From NCBI GenBank assembly GCA_032464575.1, contig JAWDKM010000001.1, forward strand, positions 558,001 to 622,000: a stretch of 64,000 nucleotides of DNA. Reading direction: 5' to 3'. Source of the stretch: Pontivivens sp032464575 (GTDB taxonomy: Bacteria; Pseudomonadota; Alphaproteobacteria; Rhodobacterales; Rhodobacteraceae). The stretch's first letter is position 1, and every line of letters starts with the position of its first letter. A program made the translations under genes and the position numbers. Positions 34,955 to 43,214 of the stretch are shown piece after piece. The notes beneath the pieces are model-generated. The model made no database searches, was not told the DNA's origin, and was given only the letters and a program-made list of their open reading frames with translations.

Positions 34955-35847
34955 TCACATGGGCATACTCTTTGACATGGGACCCGCCCCATTGATCGTC
35001 TTTGGATGGCCGCCCGCCCGGCAGATGCGTTCGAGGGTCTGCACGACGTCTTGGCCCAGGTGGTTGAACCGTGGATCAACCATTGAGCAATACCAGAAAT
35101 GTGTGTCCACGATTGTCAGGTTCCGGAGCTTCTTTCCCATCACGAGCTGATCGTGGATGAAGTCCGTTCGCCATGGGTCTCGAACCATGGCGACCACATG
35201 GCTCACCCCGGATATCGTCCTGTCCCACGGCCTCCTTGCGGTCCTCCCGCAACTTCGCCTTCACACGCCGCTTCGGGTGCTTGTTCTGCAGCTGAAAGCC
35301 CAACTCGTTGTATGTCCTACGTATCTTCTTCATGTCGATCCTCCAGCCCTCACGCCGCGGTAGGATGTGGACGCACCGATATCCATAGCGCACCGGCGTC
35401 TGCGCGATCTCCCTTATCCGCCTCGCGACGGCAGCCTGGTCCGTGCGCCAGGGCTTGTAGTGGTCCTTGGAGGTGCCAAAGCAGATCGCCCCACAGGCCT
35501 TCCGGATCGACATGCCCCGATCGACGCACATCCATCCCGGTGACGAGCTCGCGCGAATGAGCTTTCGCCGGATCACATCCCGAAGCATTTTCCGATCCAG
35601 CGTCAGGTCAGCGACGATCTTCTTCAGCCGCGCGTTCTTGTCCTCAAGCGCCTTCCGCCGGCGCATCTCGCCCGGCAGCAGGTCGCCATACCTGTTTGGC
35701 GGGAAAACCGTCCACTCGACGCCTTTCTTGTCCGCCTGCACGACAATTGAACTACGTCGCCTGACGGATCCCGGCAACCGGCGTTCCCGCCTCCCCTTGC
35801 TTCTGCACGAAGGCCTTCCGCTCCTGCGCCAACCTCGATGCCTTTAT
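34955..35847 (-). pseudogene. IS3-family transposase pseudogene (orfA and orfB remains)
   Basis: Read leftward from 35847: IKASRLAQERKAFVQKQGEA, TPVAGIRQAT then a TAG stop where the family has Tyr, and a frameshift. Then RYGDLLPGEMRRRKALEDKN, LKKIVADLTLDRKMLRDVIR (orfA leucine-zipper part) and VRYGYRCVHILPRREGWRID, RRTYNELGFQLQNKHPKRRV (orfB). A further frameshift gives WRTDFIHDQLVMGKKLRNL and TIVDTHFWYCSMVDPRFN (first DDE aspartates). The third catalytic region is lost. The first codon is ATA where ATG is expected. Clearly dead. Confidence 0.8.
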
Positions 35848-35964
35848 CGGCTCCGCTCCCAGCCCACGGAAACATCCGCCGAAAACTCCGGCATCGGGTG
35901 GTCCAGTCCTCAGGGGGAAGAGCAGCAGGCGGTGGTTCTCTGTCGCCCATCAGGCGCTCGGCGT

Positions 35965-36118
35965 GGGGTGCTTCGATCCCGCAGCAGGTCGTTCGGCGGC
36001 AGCAAGGTGTCGCGGAGCCGATGCTGCCGTGTTCATGAAGGGCGTCCTTCCTTGCACCCATCTGCCTCTGCCTCAGCATACCGATGAGCTGTTCCTTGCC
36101 GAAACGGCTTCGCCCTGC
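35965..36118 (-). pseudogene. Second IS3-type orfA remnant
   Basis: Minus-strand translation RSRFGKEQLIGMLRQRQMGA followed by DALHEHGSIGSAT resembles the N-terminal helix-turn-helix of IS3-family orfA (RSRFxEEQIIGIL...C-REHGIS-ATFY). It is very short and without a downstream orfB, so it comes from a different element than the one at 34955-35847. Confidence 0.5.
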
Positions 36119-36243
36119 GGGCCCTCCTTCATCCGCTCGCAGAGGGGCAATCCGAGTGCACCGTGGCGCGGATATCAATGGTAGGCGCAATGGTCCCACA
36201 AAACGAACGACACTCCGGCGAGCTGTCGCACTGCGAAGCGGGC

Positions 36244-36600
36244 TCACTTGCGAGTAGTTCGTGAGCTTCGGGCGGGCGAGGGGGATTCGGGGATGACGAA
36301 GTACGGACTCGCGCCCGAGCGCTGAGGCAACCCGGTAGTGCCGCCACCGGCGGCAGTTGCACTTCGTAGATCGGCACGGCTTCTCTCCGCCGGGATCGGT
36401 CTGCGGATACGCGTCATCACGGGCTCGGATGGGCCAGCCAATTCGCTCTTCCTTTCGGGCGCCTGCACCCAGCGGCGCATCGTCGTGCAGCCGCCTTCGA
36501 TGGCATCGGGAACTCCGGAGATGGCCACGGCCGGTCCATCCGTCGATGGGGTTGGCCCGCCCGCCGGGCCCGCCGCTCGAACGGAGCGCCTGACCTGATT
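36244..36600 (-). pseudogene. Third IS3-type (IS51-like) orfA remnant
   Basis: Minus strand: IEGGCTTMRRWVQAPERKS, then about 40 residues later a SGASPYFVIPESPSPA-like end. Together they resemble orfA of the IS51 group (GCTxETLRRWVRQAE ... KASAYFAxAELDR). Divergence is high. It supports the view that 31.8-36.6 kb is an old insertion hot spot. Confidence 0.4.
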
Positions 36601-37189
36601 TCCTGGTGACCCGATGCCACCGGTTGCGCGGTGCAGGGACTCTGGACCCTGCCCGTGATGGAACCGGCGCGGAATGTACCGAGAAAGCTGCGGAGCGGTG
36701 CGAACGCGGTGGGGGGTAAGGCATAGAAAATGTTATCTCTGGCCCTCAGCGTGCTTCTTTGTGCCGATGCCTGCGCCTCCATAGCTTCGAGACAGACGGA
36801 ACACTGTTCGGAGACGAGCGATGGCCAGCATCGCCCTCACGACCCTGACCTCGGCCGACCGCACGGGGACCGATGGCGCGCCGACCGGCGTCCATTGCCC
36901 GAAGCTGGCGATGCCCCGCCGTTGCCGCATCCGGGCCGGGAAGGACGCCGCGTGCTCGACTGATCCGATGCCGCCCATGCGTGAAACACCGCTTCGCAAG
37001 CTCGGTGTTCCGTCCAATGGGACCCCCAAGGGCACAGGGCCCAGCCTGTGCCCGACGGACAGCCAGCGCCCGGGCACACCCGGCGGCCACCCACGTGTGG
37101 TGCGACCCCGATCCCCTCCTCCCTCGCCGATCGACCGACCGCAGCCGGAAGCGGCACCACCCTTCCCCTGAAAACAAGGAGAAATCGAA
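36601..37189. other. 589-bp stretch without a recognisable gene
   Basis: No frame on either strand resembles a known family. The last 60 bases probably hold the promoter and a good ribosome site (AAGGAG at 37176-37181) for the gene at 37190. Confidence 0.45.
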
Positions 37190-38389
37190 ATGTTGAAGAT
37201 CCTCAAGACGACGGCAGCCGTGGCCGCACTGAGCCTCGGATCGCCGATCCTTCCCGCCGTGGCGCAGGAGAGCGAACTGCTCCATTCATGGGTCCACATG
37301 GATTGGGCCTTCCCGGACGAGGACGCGCGCGACGCATTCCTCGATGCGGGCGTACAGACCCAGGCGCCGCTGCACGGCGTCGAGATGGATGTGGCAGGCA
37401 CGATCTACGTGACGACGCCGCGCATCCTGAATGCGGACGTGCCCGCCACCTTCAACCGGGTGACGATGGTGGAGGGGCGTCCGGTCCTCGAGCCCTGGCC
37501 CAGCTGGGAGGCGCATGATCTCGGTGACCCGCAAGGTCTGCGCAACATCCTGGGAGCCGCGATCGACGGCGAGAACCGGGTCTGGCTCCTCGACAAGGGC
37601 TATGTCGCCGGTGAGGACCGATCCCCCGACGGGGCGCAGAAGCTCGTGGTCTTCGACGTCGCCACCGGCGCGGAACTCGAACGCTTCCCGATCGGGCCGG
37701 AGCTCGCCGATCCAGCGACGTCCTTCCTGAACGACCTCGCTATCGACGAGGCGAGCGGGTTCGTCTTCATCTCCGACACCGGGATGCGCGGCGGCGGACC
37801 GACGCCGTCGGGGATCATCGTGTACGATACCCGCAGCGGCGAGGGGCGCCGGGTGCTGCACGCGCATCCGAGCGTCCAGAACGATCCCGAACGCCCCCTG
37901 CAGGTCGACGGCGAGGATGTCTTTCCGGACAACCCGCTTATGGCGGGCATCAACGGCATCGCGCTCAGCCCCGATGGCGGGACGCTCTACTGGAGCATCA
38001 CGACCGGCGATGCGATCTATCGGATCGACGCGGCTCTCCTGCATGATCCCTCGGTGGCGCCGGAGAGGCTCGCCGCCGCGGTCGAGGGGCCGTTCCGCCC
38101 CGGCGGCGGCTCGGACGGCATCGCCTTCGGCCCCGACGGCCAGCTGTGGGTGACCGACGTCACCAACAACCGGATACTGACCTTCGATACGGAGACGGAG
38201 GAGTTCGATATCGTCGTGGAAGGCGACGAGTTCATCTGGCCGGACACGCTCGCGCCGGATCTTCACGGCGGGATGCTCGCAAGCACCAACCATCTCAACC
38301 ACGCCTTCGCCGGTGTGATGGAGTTCGACGGGGCCGAGCCCAACTTCCGCATCTTCCGCATCACGCCCGAAGGCGACTTTACCCAATGA
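37190..38389 (+). CDS. Secreted MRJP/yellow-type beta-propeller protein
   Basis: A 399-residue exported protein. Residues 1-25 are a signal peptide (cleavage after PAVA). The mature part shows a six-blade propeller of the major royal jelly protein/yellow family: LHGVEMDVAGTIYVTTPRI, AAIDGENRVWLLDKGY, SFLNDLAIDEASGFVFISDT, GINGIALSPDGGTLYWSITT, SDGIAFGPDGQLWVTDVTNN. Bacterial members are often found with quinone- or amine-related secreted enzymes, but no reaction is established. ATG at 37190 follows AAGGAG. Its stop overlaps the next start (ATGA). Confidence 0.85.
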   Translation: MLKILKTTAAVAALSLGSPILPAVAQESELLHSWVHMDWAFPDEDARDAFLDAGVQTQAPLHGVEMDVAGTIYVTTPRILNADVPATFNRVTMVEGRPVLEPWPSWEAHDLGDPQGLRNILGAAIDGENRVWLLDKGYVAGEDRSPDGAQKLVVFDVATGAELERFPIGPELADPATSFLNDLAIDEASGFVFISDTGMRGGGPTPSGIIVYDTRSGEGRRVLHAHPSVQNDPERPLQVDGEDVFPDNPLMAGINGIALSPDGGTLYWSITTGDAIYRIDAALLHDPSVAPERLAAAVEGPFRPGGGSDGIAFGPDGQLWVTDVTNNRILTFDTETEEFDIVVEGDEFIWPDTLAPDLHGGMLASTNHLNHAFAGVMEFDGAEPNFRIFRITPEGDFTQ

Positions 38390-39237
38390 GACCCGAGCAC
38401 CTCATCCAGGACCGGCCGCTGTCGCGGCGGTCGGTTCTGGCCGGCCTTGGCGGGCTCGCCGTCCTCTGCACGGCGGGCCGGGCGCGGGCGGCCGCCGCGC
38501 AGGTCGGCGGCGCGATGCGGGACAGGCGCATCGCCATGATTGCCACGTCGGTGGGCACCAGGCCGGATGGCAGCCCCACGGGCCTGTGGTTCTCCGAGTT
38601 GACGGCGCCCTACTGGGCCTTCGTCGACGCGGGTTTCGCCGTGGATTTCGCCTCCGTCACGGGCGGGGCGCCGCCGATCGATCCGCGCAGCATGACCGGA
38701 CCGCGCGGACGTGGGGCCTCGGTCGACCGCTTCGAGGCCTCTCCCTCCGCCATGGCGGCCCTCGCGGCGACACCGCCCCTCGCCCGCCTAGATGCCGCGG
38801 ACTACGACGCCCTCTTCCTTTGCGGCGGGCACGGGACCATGTGGGATTTCCGCGAGAGCGCCGCCCTGACGCGACTGGTCGAGGCGGTCGACCGCGACGG
38901 CGGCGTGGTCGCCGCCGTCTGCCACGGACCGGCCGGACTGCTCCCCGCCATACGCGCGGACGGGCGCAGCTTCGTCGAGGGTCGCCGGGTCACGGGGTTC
39001 AGCAATGCCGAGGAGGATGCGGTCGCGCTGACCGAGGTCATGCCATATCTGCTGGAGGACGAACTGCGCCGTCTTGGCGGCTCCTACACCTCGGCCGCGA
39101 TCTTCGAGCCCCACGCAGTGCGGGACGGACGTCTCGTCACGGGCCAGAACCCCGCCTCGGCCGGCGCAACGGCGGCACTGACGATGGAGGCGCTCGCCGA
39201 TCTCGCCGCCTCCGCCGACGAAGAGGAACTTCGATGA
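38386..39237 (+). CDS. Tat-exported DJ-1/PfpI (Hsp31-like) protein
   Basis: A 283-residue protein with a twin-arginine signal (PLSRRSVLAGLGGLAVLC, residues 11-28) and a class I glutamine-amidotransferase-like domain. The nucleophile Cys179 and adjacent His180 lie in VVAAVCHGPAGLL; Glu71 lies in GLWFSELTAPYWAF, and DALFLCGGHGTMWDF is the typical strand before the cap. Hsp31-type proteins are chaperone/glyoxalase-like, but export by Tat is unusual for them. Coupled to the propeller gene by ATGA, so the two are probably made and act together in the periplasm. Confidence 0.85.
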   Translation: MRPEHLIQDRPLSRRSVLAGLGGLAVLCTAGRARAAAAQVGGAMRDRRIAMIATSVGTRPDGSPTGLWFSELTAPYWAFVDAGFAVDFASVTGGAPPIDPRSMTGPRGRGASVDRFEASPSAMAALAATPPLARLDAADYDALFLCGGHGTMWDFRESAALTRLVEAVDRDGGVVAAVCHGPAGLLPAIRADGRSFVEGRRVTGFSNAEEDAVALTEVMPYLLEDELRRLGGSYTSAAIFEPHAVRDGRLVTGQNPASAGATAALTMEALADLAASADEEELR

Positions 39238-39382
39238 TCGGCGAACTCCACGGCGACGGCCTGCTTGGGGGCTGACTGCCTGCGTGCCGTATCACGTCGA
39301 GGCCGCCAGCTACGAGATCCTGCGCCGGTCTGCTCGGCCAGTTCGGCCGTTGCTCGCCGACACGGACGCACTCGACCGCGTC

Positions 39383-39410
39383 TGCCGGCTGCCGGCTGCC
39401 GGCTGCCGGC
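39383..39410. repeat. TGCCGGC x4 tandem repeat
   Basis: Four exact 7-base units in a row, in the gap before the T6SS locus. Seven is not a multiple of three, consistent with non-coding DNA. Confidence 0.8.
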
Positions 39411-39480
39411 TGACGAGGATCAGGCTCTTCCCCGTCTCTTGCGGCAGGACGGCATGCTCTTGTCGCTGGAGCCGGGCGCC

Positions 39481-39510
39481 GGTTCGGGCGTTGGCGGTTC
39501 GGGCGTTGGC
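39481..39510. repeat. 15-bp tandem duplication
   Basis: GGTTCGGGCGTTGGC occurs twice back to back. In one frame it reads Gly-rich (GSGVGGSGVG). Confidence 0.8.
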
Positions 39511-39515
39511 AACGT

Positions 39516-39701
39516 TGGGTCGAAGACACGCCGACGTCCGGGGACCTCGTGCCGCCCCCTTACTCGAACAAGTACGACATCCCTTCGAACAAAGCCGTCT
39601 TAGATGGATGGAACAGCGTCGAACGGCTCTCGAACCGCACCGCCTTGGCGGCCGCCATGTTCGCCTTGAGCGCTCCTGTCGTCCTGAACGGAGCTGCGTG
39701 A
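39516..39701 (+). pseudogene. Unidentified coding-like gene end
   Basis: The frame ending at the TGA at 39699-39701 reads WVEDTPTSGDLVPPPYSNKY, DIPSNKAVLDGWNSVERLSN and RTALAAAMFALSAPVVLNGA. Unlike its neighbours it is not arginine-rich and looks like real protein. Upstream, the same frame turns into repeat sequence, and no start codon with a ribosome site is evident. It may be the 3' remnant of a lost gene. No family recognised. Confidence 0.3.
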
Positions 39702-40147
39702 CGCATCCTCCTCGCCATATCCCGCGCCCCGATCCCCGAAGCCGGGAGAACTCAGGTGGTGGTTTCGGTCAGTGTCCGCTTTCCTCCGATCGTCATACTC
39801 GCATCGCCTGCATCCGACCCGGCATTGCCGAGCGCTGCTGCGAGAGCGGAGGCTGTCCCGACGGGGCAGTATCGGCGGCGGAAATCGTGGGTGCGCCAGG
39901 ATCGAATGACGTGTCGCGGAGGTGGGAGCGTCAGGGTCGCGCGTGGTGCGAGCCGTTTCCCCGGGACTCCGCGTCGGAGCGACGGCGGAGGGCGGGGTTT
40001 CTTCAGAACTCCGCCCCCCGGAGCGCCTTGCCAAAGGCACGTGGCGGACCGCACGGCCCCCACGTTGCGCCAGGCAGAGACCGGCCGGGTCGGGGCGCGT
40101 GCCAACCCGGCCGGTTTTCCCACCGCGGCCTTCACCGCGGTGGTCGA

Positions 40148-43066
40148 TCAGCCCTCCTCGCCGGCGTCGGCCGCCTTCAGGGGCTTCTTCAGCTTCTCGC
40201 CGTCCACGCGCATCCGGACCGCCTGTTCGACGGCGTCGACCATGTGCCGGGCGTTCTTGAACCGGAAGCTCCCCCGCTTCTCCTTCTTCTGCTGGTCGAT
40301 GAAGGATTTGGCGGCCGTGCGCGCGGAGCTGCTGTCGCGTCCGGTCTTTGCGATGAGGGTCGCGATGCCCTTCACGGCTTCCTGCTCGCCGTCGTCCATC
40401 TTGTAGATCTTGCCGAAGGCGTTCCAGTTGGTCTTGGAGACGTGGCCGACGCTGATTTCGCTGGCGCTGTCGCCCACCTCGCCGTCGGCGGACGGGGCCT
40501 TCGCGCCCTTCGCCGCTAGCGCGAGGATCTTCGCCGGCGGGATCTCGGGCGCGCCCTCGCCCGCCTTGCGCAGGTTGTCCGACAGCGTCTCGGCGCGGGT
40601 CTTGGCACCGTCCTGCTCGCCCTGCTCGAGCAGGCCGGTGATCGCATCGATCTCCTTGCTCACGAGCTTCTGCCGCGCGGCGGCGTCCATGCCGGCGAAC
40701 GGCCCGGTGCCGGCGGGAGGCGAGGCGTCCGGCCGGCCTGCCGCCGTCGACGGCATCGCGGCGGTCGCAGCCGCCAGCACGTCGCGGAGGCTCGCGGTGT
40801 CAGGACACTCGCCGCGCGCCTGCATCTTCTCCATCAGGTCCTTGGCCAGCGCGATGACGGCCTGCTTCTTGCCGTTCGCCTGCGCCTTGGACATGGCCTC
40901 CAGATGCGGCCGGTACCGGGTCGGGATGGCCACGCCCCCACCGCCCGTGGCCGCCCCGGCGCCCCCTGCGGCGCCGTCGTCGGGGTCGCGGCGGTCAGGG
41001 TCGCGGGGCTCGTCACCCGGGAAGGTCTCCGTGCCGTCCTCGGTCTCGGTCTCGGTCTCAGTCTCGGAGCTGTCGTCCGATCCGCTGTCGGTCGAGGCAT
41101 CGTCGTCGGGAACCAGACCGTTGAAGTCCACGCCGCTCGGCTCGTCGTCGAGGAAGGGATCCTCGGGGTCCTCTGCGGACACGTCGTCGGGGAACGGATC
41201 GCCGGTCGGAAACGGATCGGCGTCAGAGTCGCCGGTCGGGAAGGAGTCGTCGGAGCCGGTTTCGGAGCCGTCCACCTCCTCCATCTGCGCGAGGGCGTCG
41301 TCGAACCCGTCGCTTCCGGTGCTGGAGGCCTGCGTGTCATCGGCCCGCGTCGCCTCGTCCTGCACCTGCTCGACATCCGTCTCCCCCACGAGTTCGGAGA
41401 CGACGATGCTGCCCCAGCGGCGGCCGCGTTCCTCTGCCGAGAGGCGCTCCCCCTCGCTCGCGCCCTGCCGCTCCTCCTCCCGAATGGCCATTTCGAGCCC
41501 GGCGTAGATCTGCTCGACGGTGGTGTCGTCGGGGCATTCGCCGTTCGCCTTCATGGCGCGCAGGATTGCCTCCGCGATCTGGCGGACCCGGCGCATGTCG
41601 AAATTGGCGAGCGCGCGGGCCATGGCGTCGAGTTCGCGGTTGTAGGCCGCGGGGATGTTCGCGGGCTCCACCTCGAACTCGTGGGGGGCCTCGCCGTCGT
41701 CGGAGCCCTCGACCTCGAAGGCGCTGATCTCATCCATCTCGGCCCGCTCACGGTCGAAGCGCTCAATGGTGTCCATGTTGAAGCGGTCGGGCGGCGCCTC
41801 GCCCCCCTCCATCTCCTCCTGCTGGCGGTCGAAACGCTCCATGGTCGCCCTGTCGTAGCGCTCGGGCCGGGCATCGCCTTCCCGGGTGTCTTCTGTCTCC
41901 GCTGGGGGGCGAGGTGCGGCCATTGCGCGGTCGGCGGCGGCGAGCACCTCGTCCAGCGTCATGTCCGGCGGGCACTCGTTGCGAATGAGCAGGTGGTGCC
42001 GCATCTCCTCGGCGATCTGCCGGCGCTCCTTTTCGGTCGTCGCCGCGCGCAGGTCGTCGAAGAAAGAGCCGTATTTCGGCGGAAGCACGTAGGGTCCCTT
42101 GGCGCCGTCATCGCCGCCCGGCTCCTCGTCTGGGAGCGGCGGGATGGGACGGTCCGCGTTCGGGTCGACCTCCTCGTCGTCCGGCAGGGGCGGGATGGGC
42201 CGGCCTGCATTGGGATCGTCCCCGTCGTCCGGGAGGGGCGGGATCGGGCGGCCGGCGTTGGGATCCGGCTCGGGCGTGGCGTCGGAGCCGAAGACATCCT
42301 CGAGGTCGACCTGCTCGTAGGGGCTGTCGTCGAAATCGGGCTCACTTTCCGCAACGCTTTCGTCGTCGCGGAAGGTATCGAGGTCCACCTCCTGGTAGGG
42401 GCCTTCGTCGAAGTCGGGCTCGCTGTCGTCGTCGCTGCCGCTGTCGGAGCTGTCGTCGTCCGCGCCACCGTTGGCACCACCCGCACCGCCGGCGCCGCCG
42501 CGGCGGGAGCCGTCGTCGGAGCCAGTCCCGCCAGCCCCGGGGGCGCCTCCTGCCCCGGGGGCGCCCCCGGCGCCCGGTGCACCGCCCTGGCCCGGAGGAT
42601 TGCCGCCATCGCCCGGCGGGTTGCCACCATCGCCCGGCGGTGGCGTGCCGTCGTCGGCATCCGGATCGATGCCGTTGAAATCGAGGCCGCCATCCTCGGG
42701 CCGGAAGTCCTCGTCATCCTCGTCGAATTCCGGATCGAGCTCGGCCTCGCCGTGCCGCTCCACACGACCAACCAGGGTCTTCATGAGCCCCATCACGTCG
42801 TTGAGGGGGTTGGCGTTGCCGGTCAGATCGACCCCGTCGTCGGGCTGCCATCCATTCCGGCTGCGCCAGTCGAGGATGTATTCACGCTCCGCCCGGATCA
42901 ACGTGGCGAGCGCGCCGGCATCCCGCCGGAACACCCCGGCATCCTTGGTCTCGCACGCGAGGAACGCGTTCTGCGCGGCTGCGAGGAACCGGGGCTCGTT
43001 CGGGAGCGCCAGGACCCTCAATGTCGCCTGCCAGTGCCCGTCGCTGTAGTCGCTTCCATCCGCCAT
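40148..43066 (-). CDS. Large acidic repeat protein beside the T6SS locus
   Basis: A 972-residue, strongly acidic, low-complexity protein of unknown function. Residues 1-110 are a globular start (MADGSDYSDGHWQATLRVLA). Then come an acidic stretch with a collagen-like GGAPGAGGAPGAGG run, and three copies of a proline repeat (DPNAGRPIPPLPDD). Three copies of one about 52-residue helical module start near residues 332, 475 and 718. Each runs Y..., then IA or ALAK, then an [GN]ECP turn (NECPPDMTLDEVLAAADRAM; GECPDDTTVEQIYAGLEMAI; GECPDTASLRDVLAAATAAM). The C-terminal 110 residues are lysine-rich and globular (SKTNWNAFGKIYKMDDGE). ATG at 43066 has AGGAGA seven bases upstream. A GAACC-type element lies upstream. 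No signal peptide or membrane helix. Confidence 0.75.
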   Translation of the reverse strand: MADGSDYSDGHWQATLRVLALPNEPRFLAAAQNAFLACETKDAGVFRRDAGALATLIRAEREYILDWRSRNGWQPDDGVDLTGNANPLNDVMGLMKTLVGRVERHGEAELDPEFDEDDEDFRPEDGGLDFNGIDPDADDGTPPPGDGGNPPGDGGNPPGQGGAPGAGGAPGAGGAPGAGGTGSDDGSRRGGAGGAGGANGGADDDSSDSGSDDDSEPDFDEGPYQEVDLDTFRDDESVAESEPDFDDSPYEQVDLEDVFGSDATPEPDPNAGRPIPPLPDDGDDPNAGRPIPPLPDDEEVDPNADRPIPPLPDEEPGGDDGAKGPYVLPPKYGSFFDDLRAATTEKERRQIAEEMRHHLLIRNECPPDMTLDEVLAAADRAMAAPRPPAETEDTREGDARPERYDRATMERFDRQQEEMEGGEAPPDRFNMDTIERFDRERAEMDEISAFEVEGSDDGEAPHEFEVEPANIPAAYNRELDAMARALANFDMRRVRQIAEAILRAMKANGECPDDTTVEQIYAGLEMAIREEERQGASEGERLSAEERGRRWGSIVVSELVGETDVEQVQDEATRADDTQASSTGSDGFDDALAQMEEVDGSETGSDDSFPTGDSDADPFPTGDPFPDDVSAEDPEDPFLDDEPSGVDFNGLVPDDDASTDSGSDDSSETETETETEDGTETFPGDEPRDPDRRDPDDGAAGGAGAATGGGGVAIPTRYRPHLEAMSKAQANGKKQAVIALAKDLMEKMQARGECPDTASLRDVLAAATAAMPSTAAGRPDASPPAGTGPFAGMDAAARQKLVSKEIDAITGLLEQGEQDGAKTRAETLSDNLRKAGEGAPEIPPAKILALAAKGAKAPSADGEVGDSASEISVGHVSKTNWNAFGKIYKMDDGEQEAVKGIATLIAKTGRDSSSARTAAKSFIDQQKKEKRGSFRFKNARHMVDAVEQAVRMRVDGEKLKKPLKAADAGEEG

Positions 43067-43105
43067 GACGCAATCTCCTGCTTGTTCAACCAATGTCGGT
43101 CGTGA

Positions 43106-43130
43106 GTGCGGCGCAGAGCGGGTTTGGTTC
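43106..43130 (-). promoter_or_regulatory. ECF-type promoter element (site D), for the 972-residue protein
   Basis: Minus strand GAACC, 14 bases, then CCGCAC, in the same spacing as five other sites in the locus. Weakest match at the second half (GCAC conserved). It lies 40 bases upstream of the ATG at 43066. Confidence 0.4.
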
Positions 43131-43168
43131 AGCGGGACATGGAAAAATCGCCCGCGGGCCCAACAGAA

Positions 43169-43194
43169 AAAGGCCCCGACGGATCGGGGCCTTT
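43169..43194 (-). terminator. Intrinsic terminator after the RGS-like gene
   Basis: AAAGGCCCCGA, four-base loop, TCGGGGCCTTT: a perfect 11-bp stem. On the minus strand it is followed by TTCTGTT after a T-rich stem end (CCTTTTTCTGTT), 21 bases after the stop at 43215. A strong Rho-independent terminator that separates the RGS-like gene from the 972-residue gene. Confidence 0.88.
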
Positions 43195-43214
43195 GAGGGT
43201 CGGGGGGGGCCGAA

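Larger units (their letters stand above)
39238..40147. other. 910-bp stretch between decayed region and T6SS locus; small repeats, no intact gene
   Basis: No intact gene seen. It holds four tandem copies of TGCCGGC (39383-39410) and two tandem copies of a 15-mer GGTTCGGGCGTTGGC (39481-39510). The plus frame 39516-39701 reads as protein-like sequence (see separate entry). The rest is shadow frames. Confidence 0.5.

Noticed and set aside
39383..39510. Possible CRISPR-like array
   Set aside because: Units are 7 and 15 bases, directly tandem with no spacers; simple tandem repeats.
40904..43105. 733-codon plus-strand frame antisense to the 972-residue gene
   Set aside because: Valine/glycine/arginine-rich mirror of the acidic repeats; no start signal and no family match.
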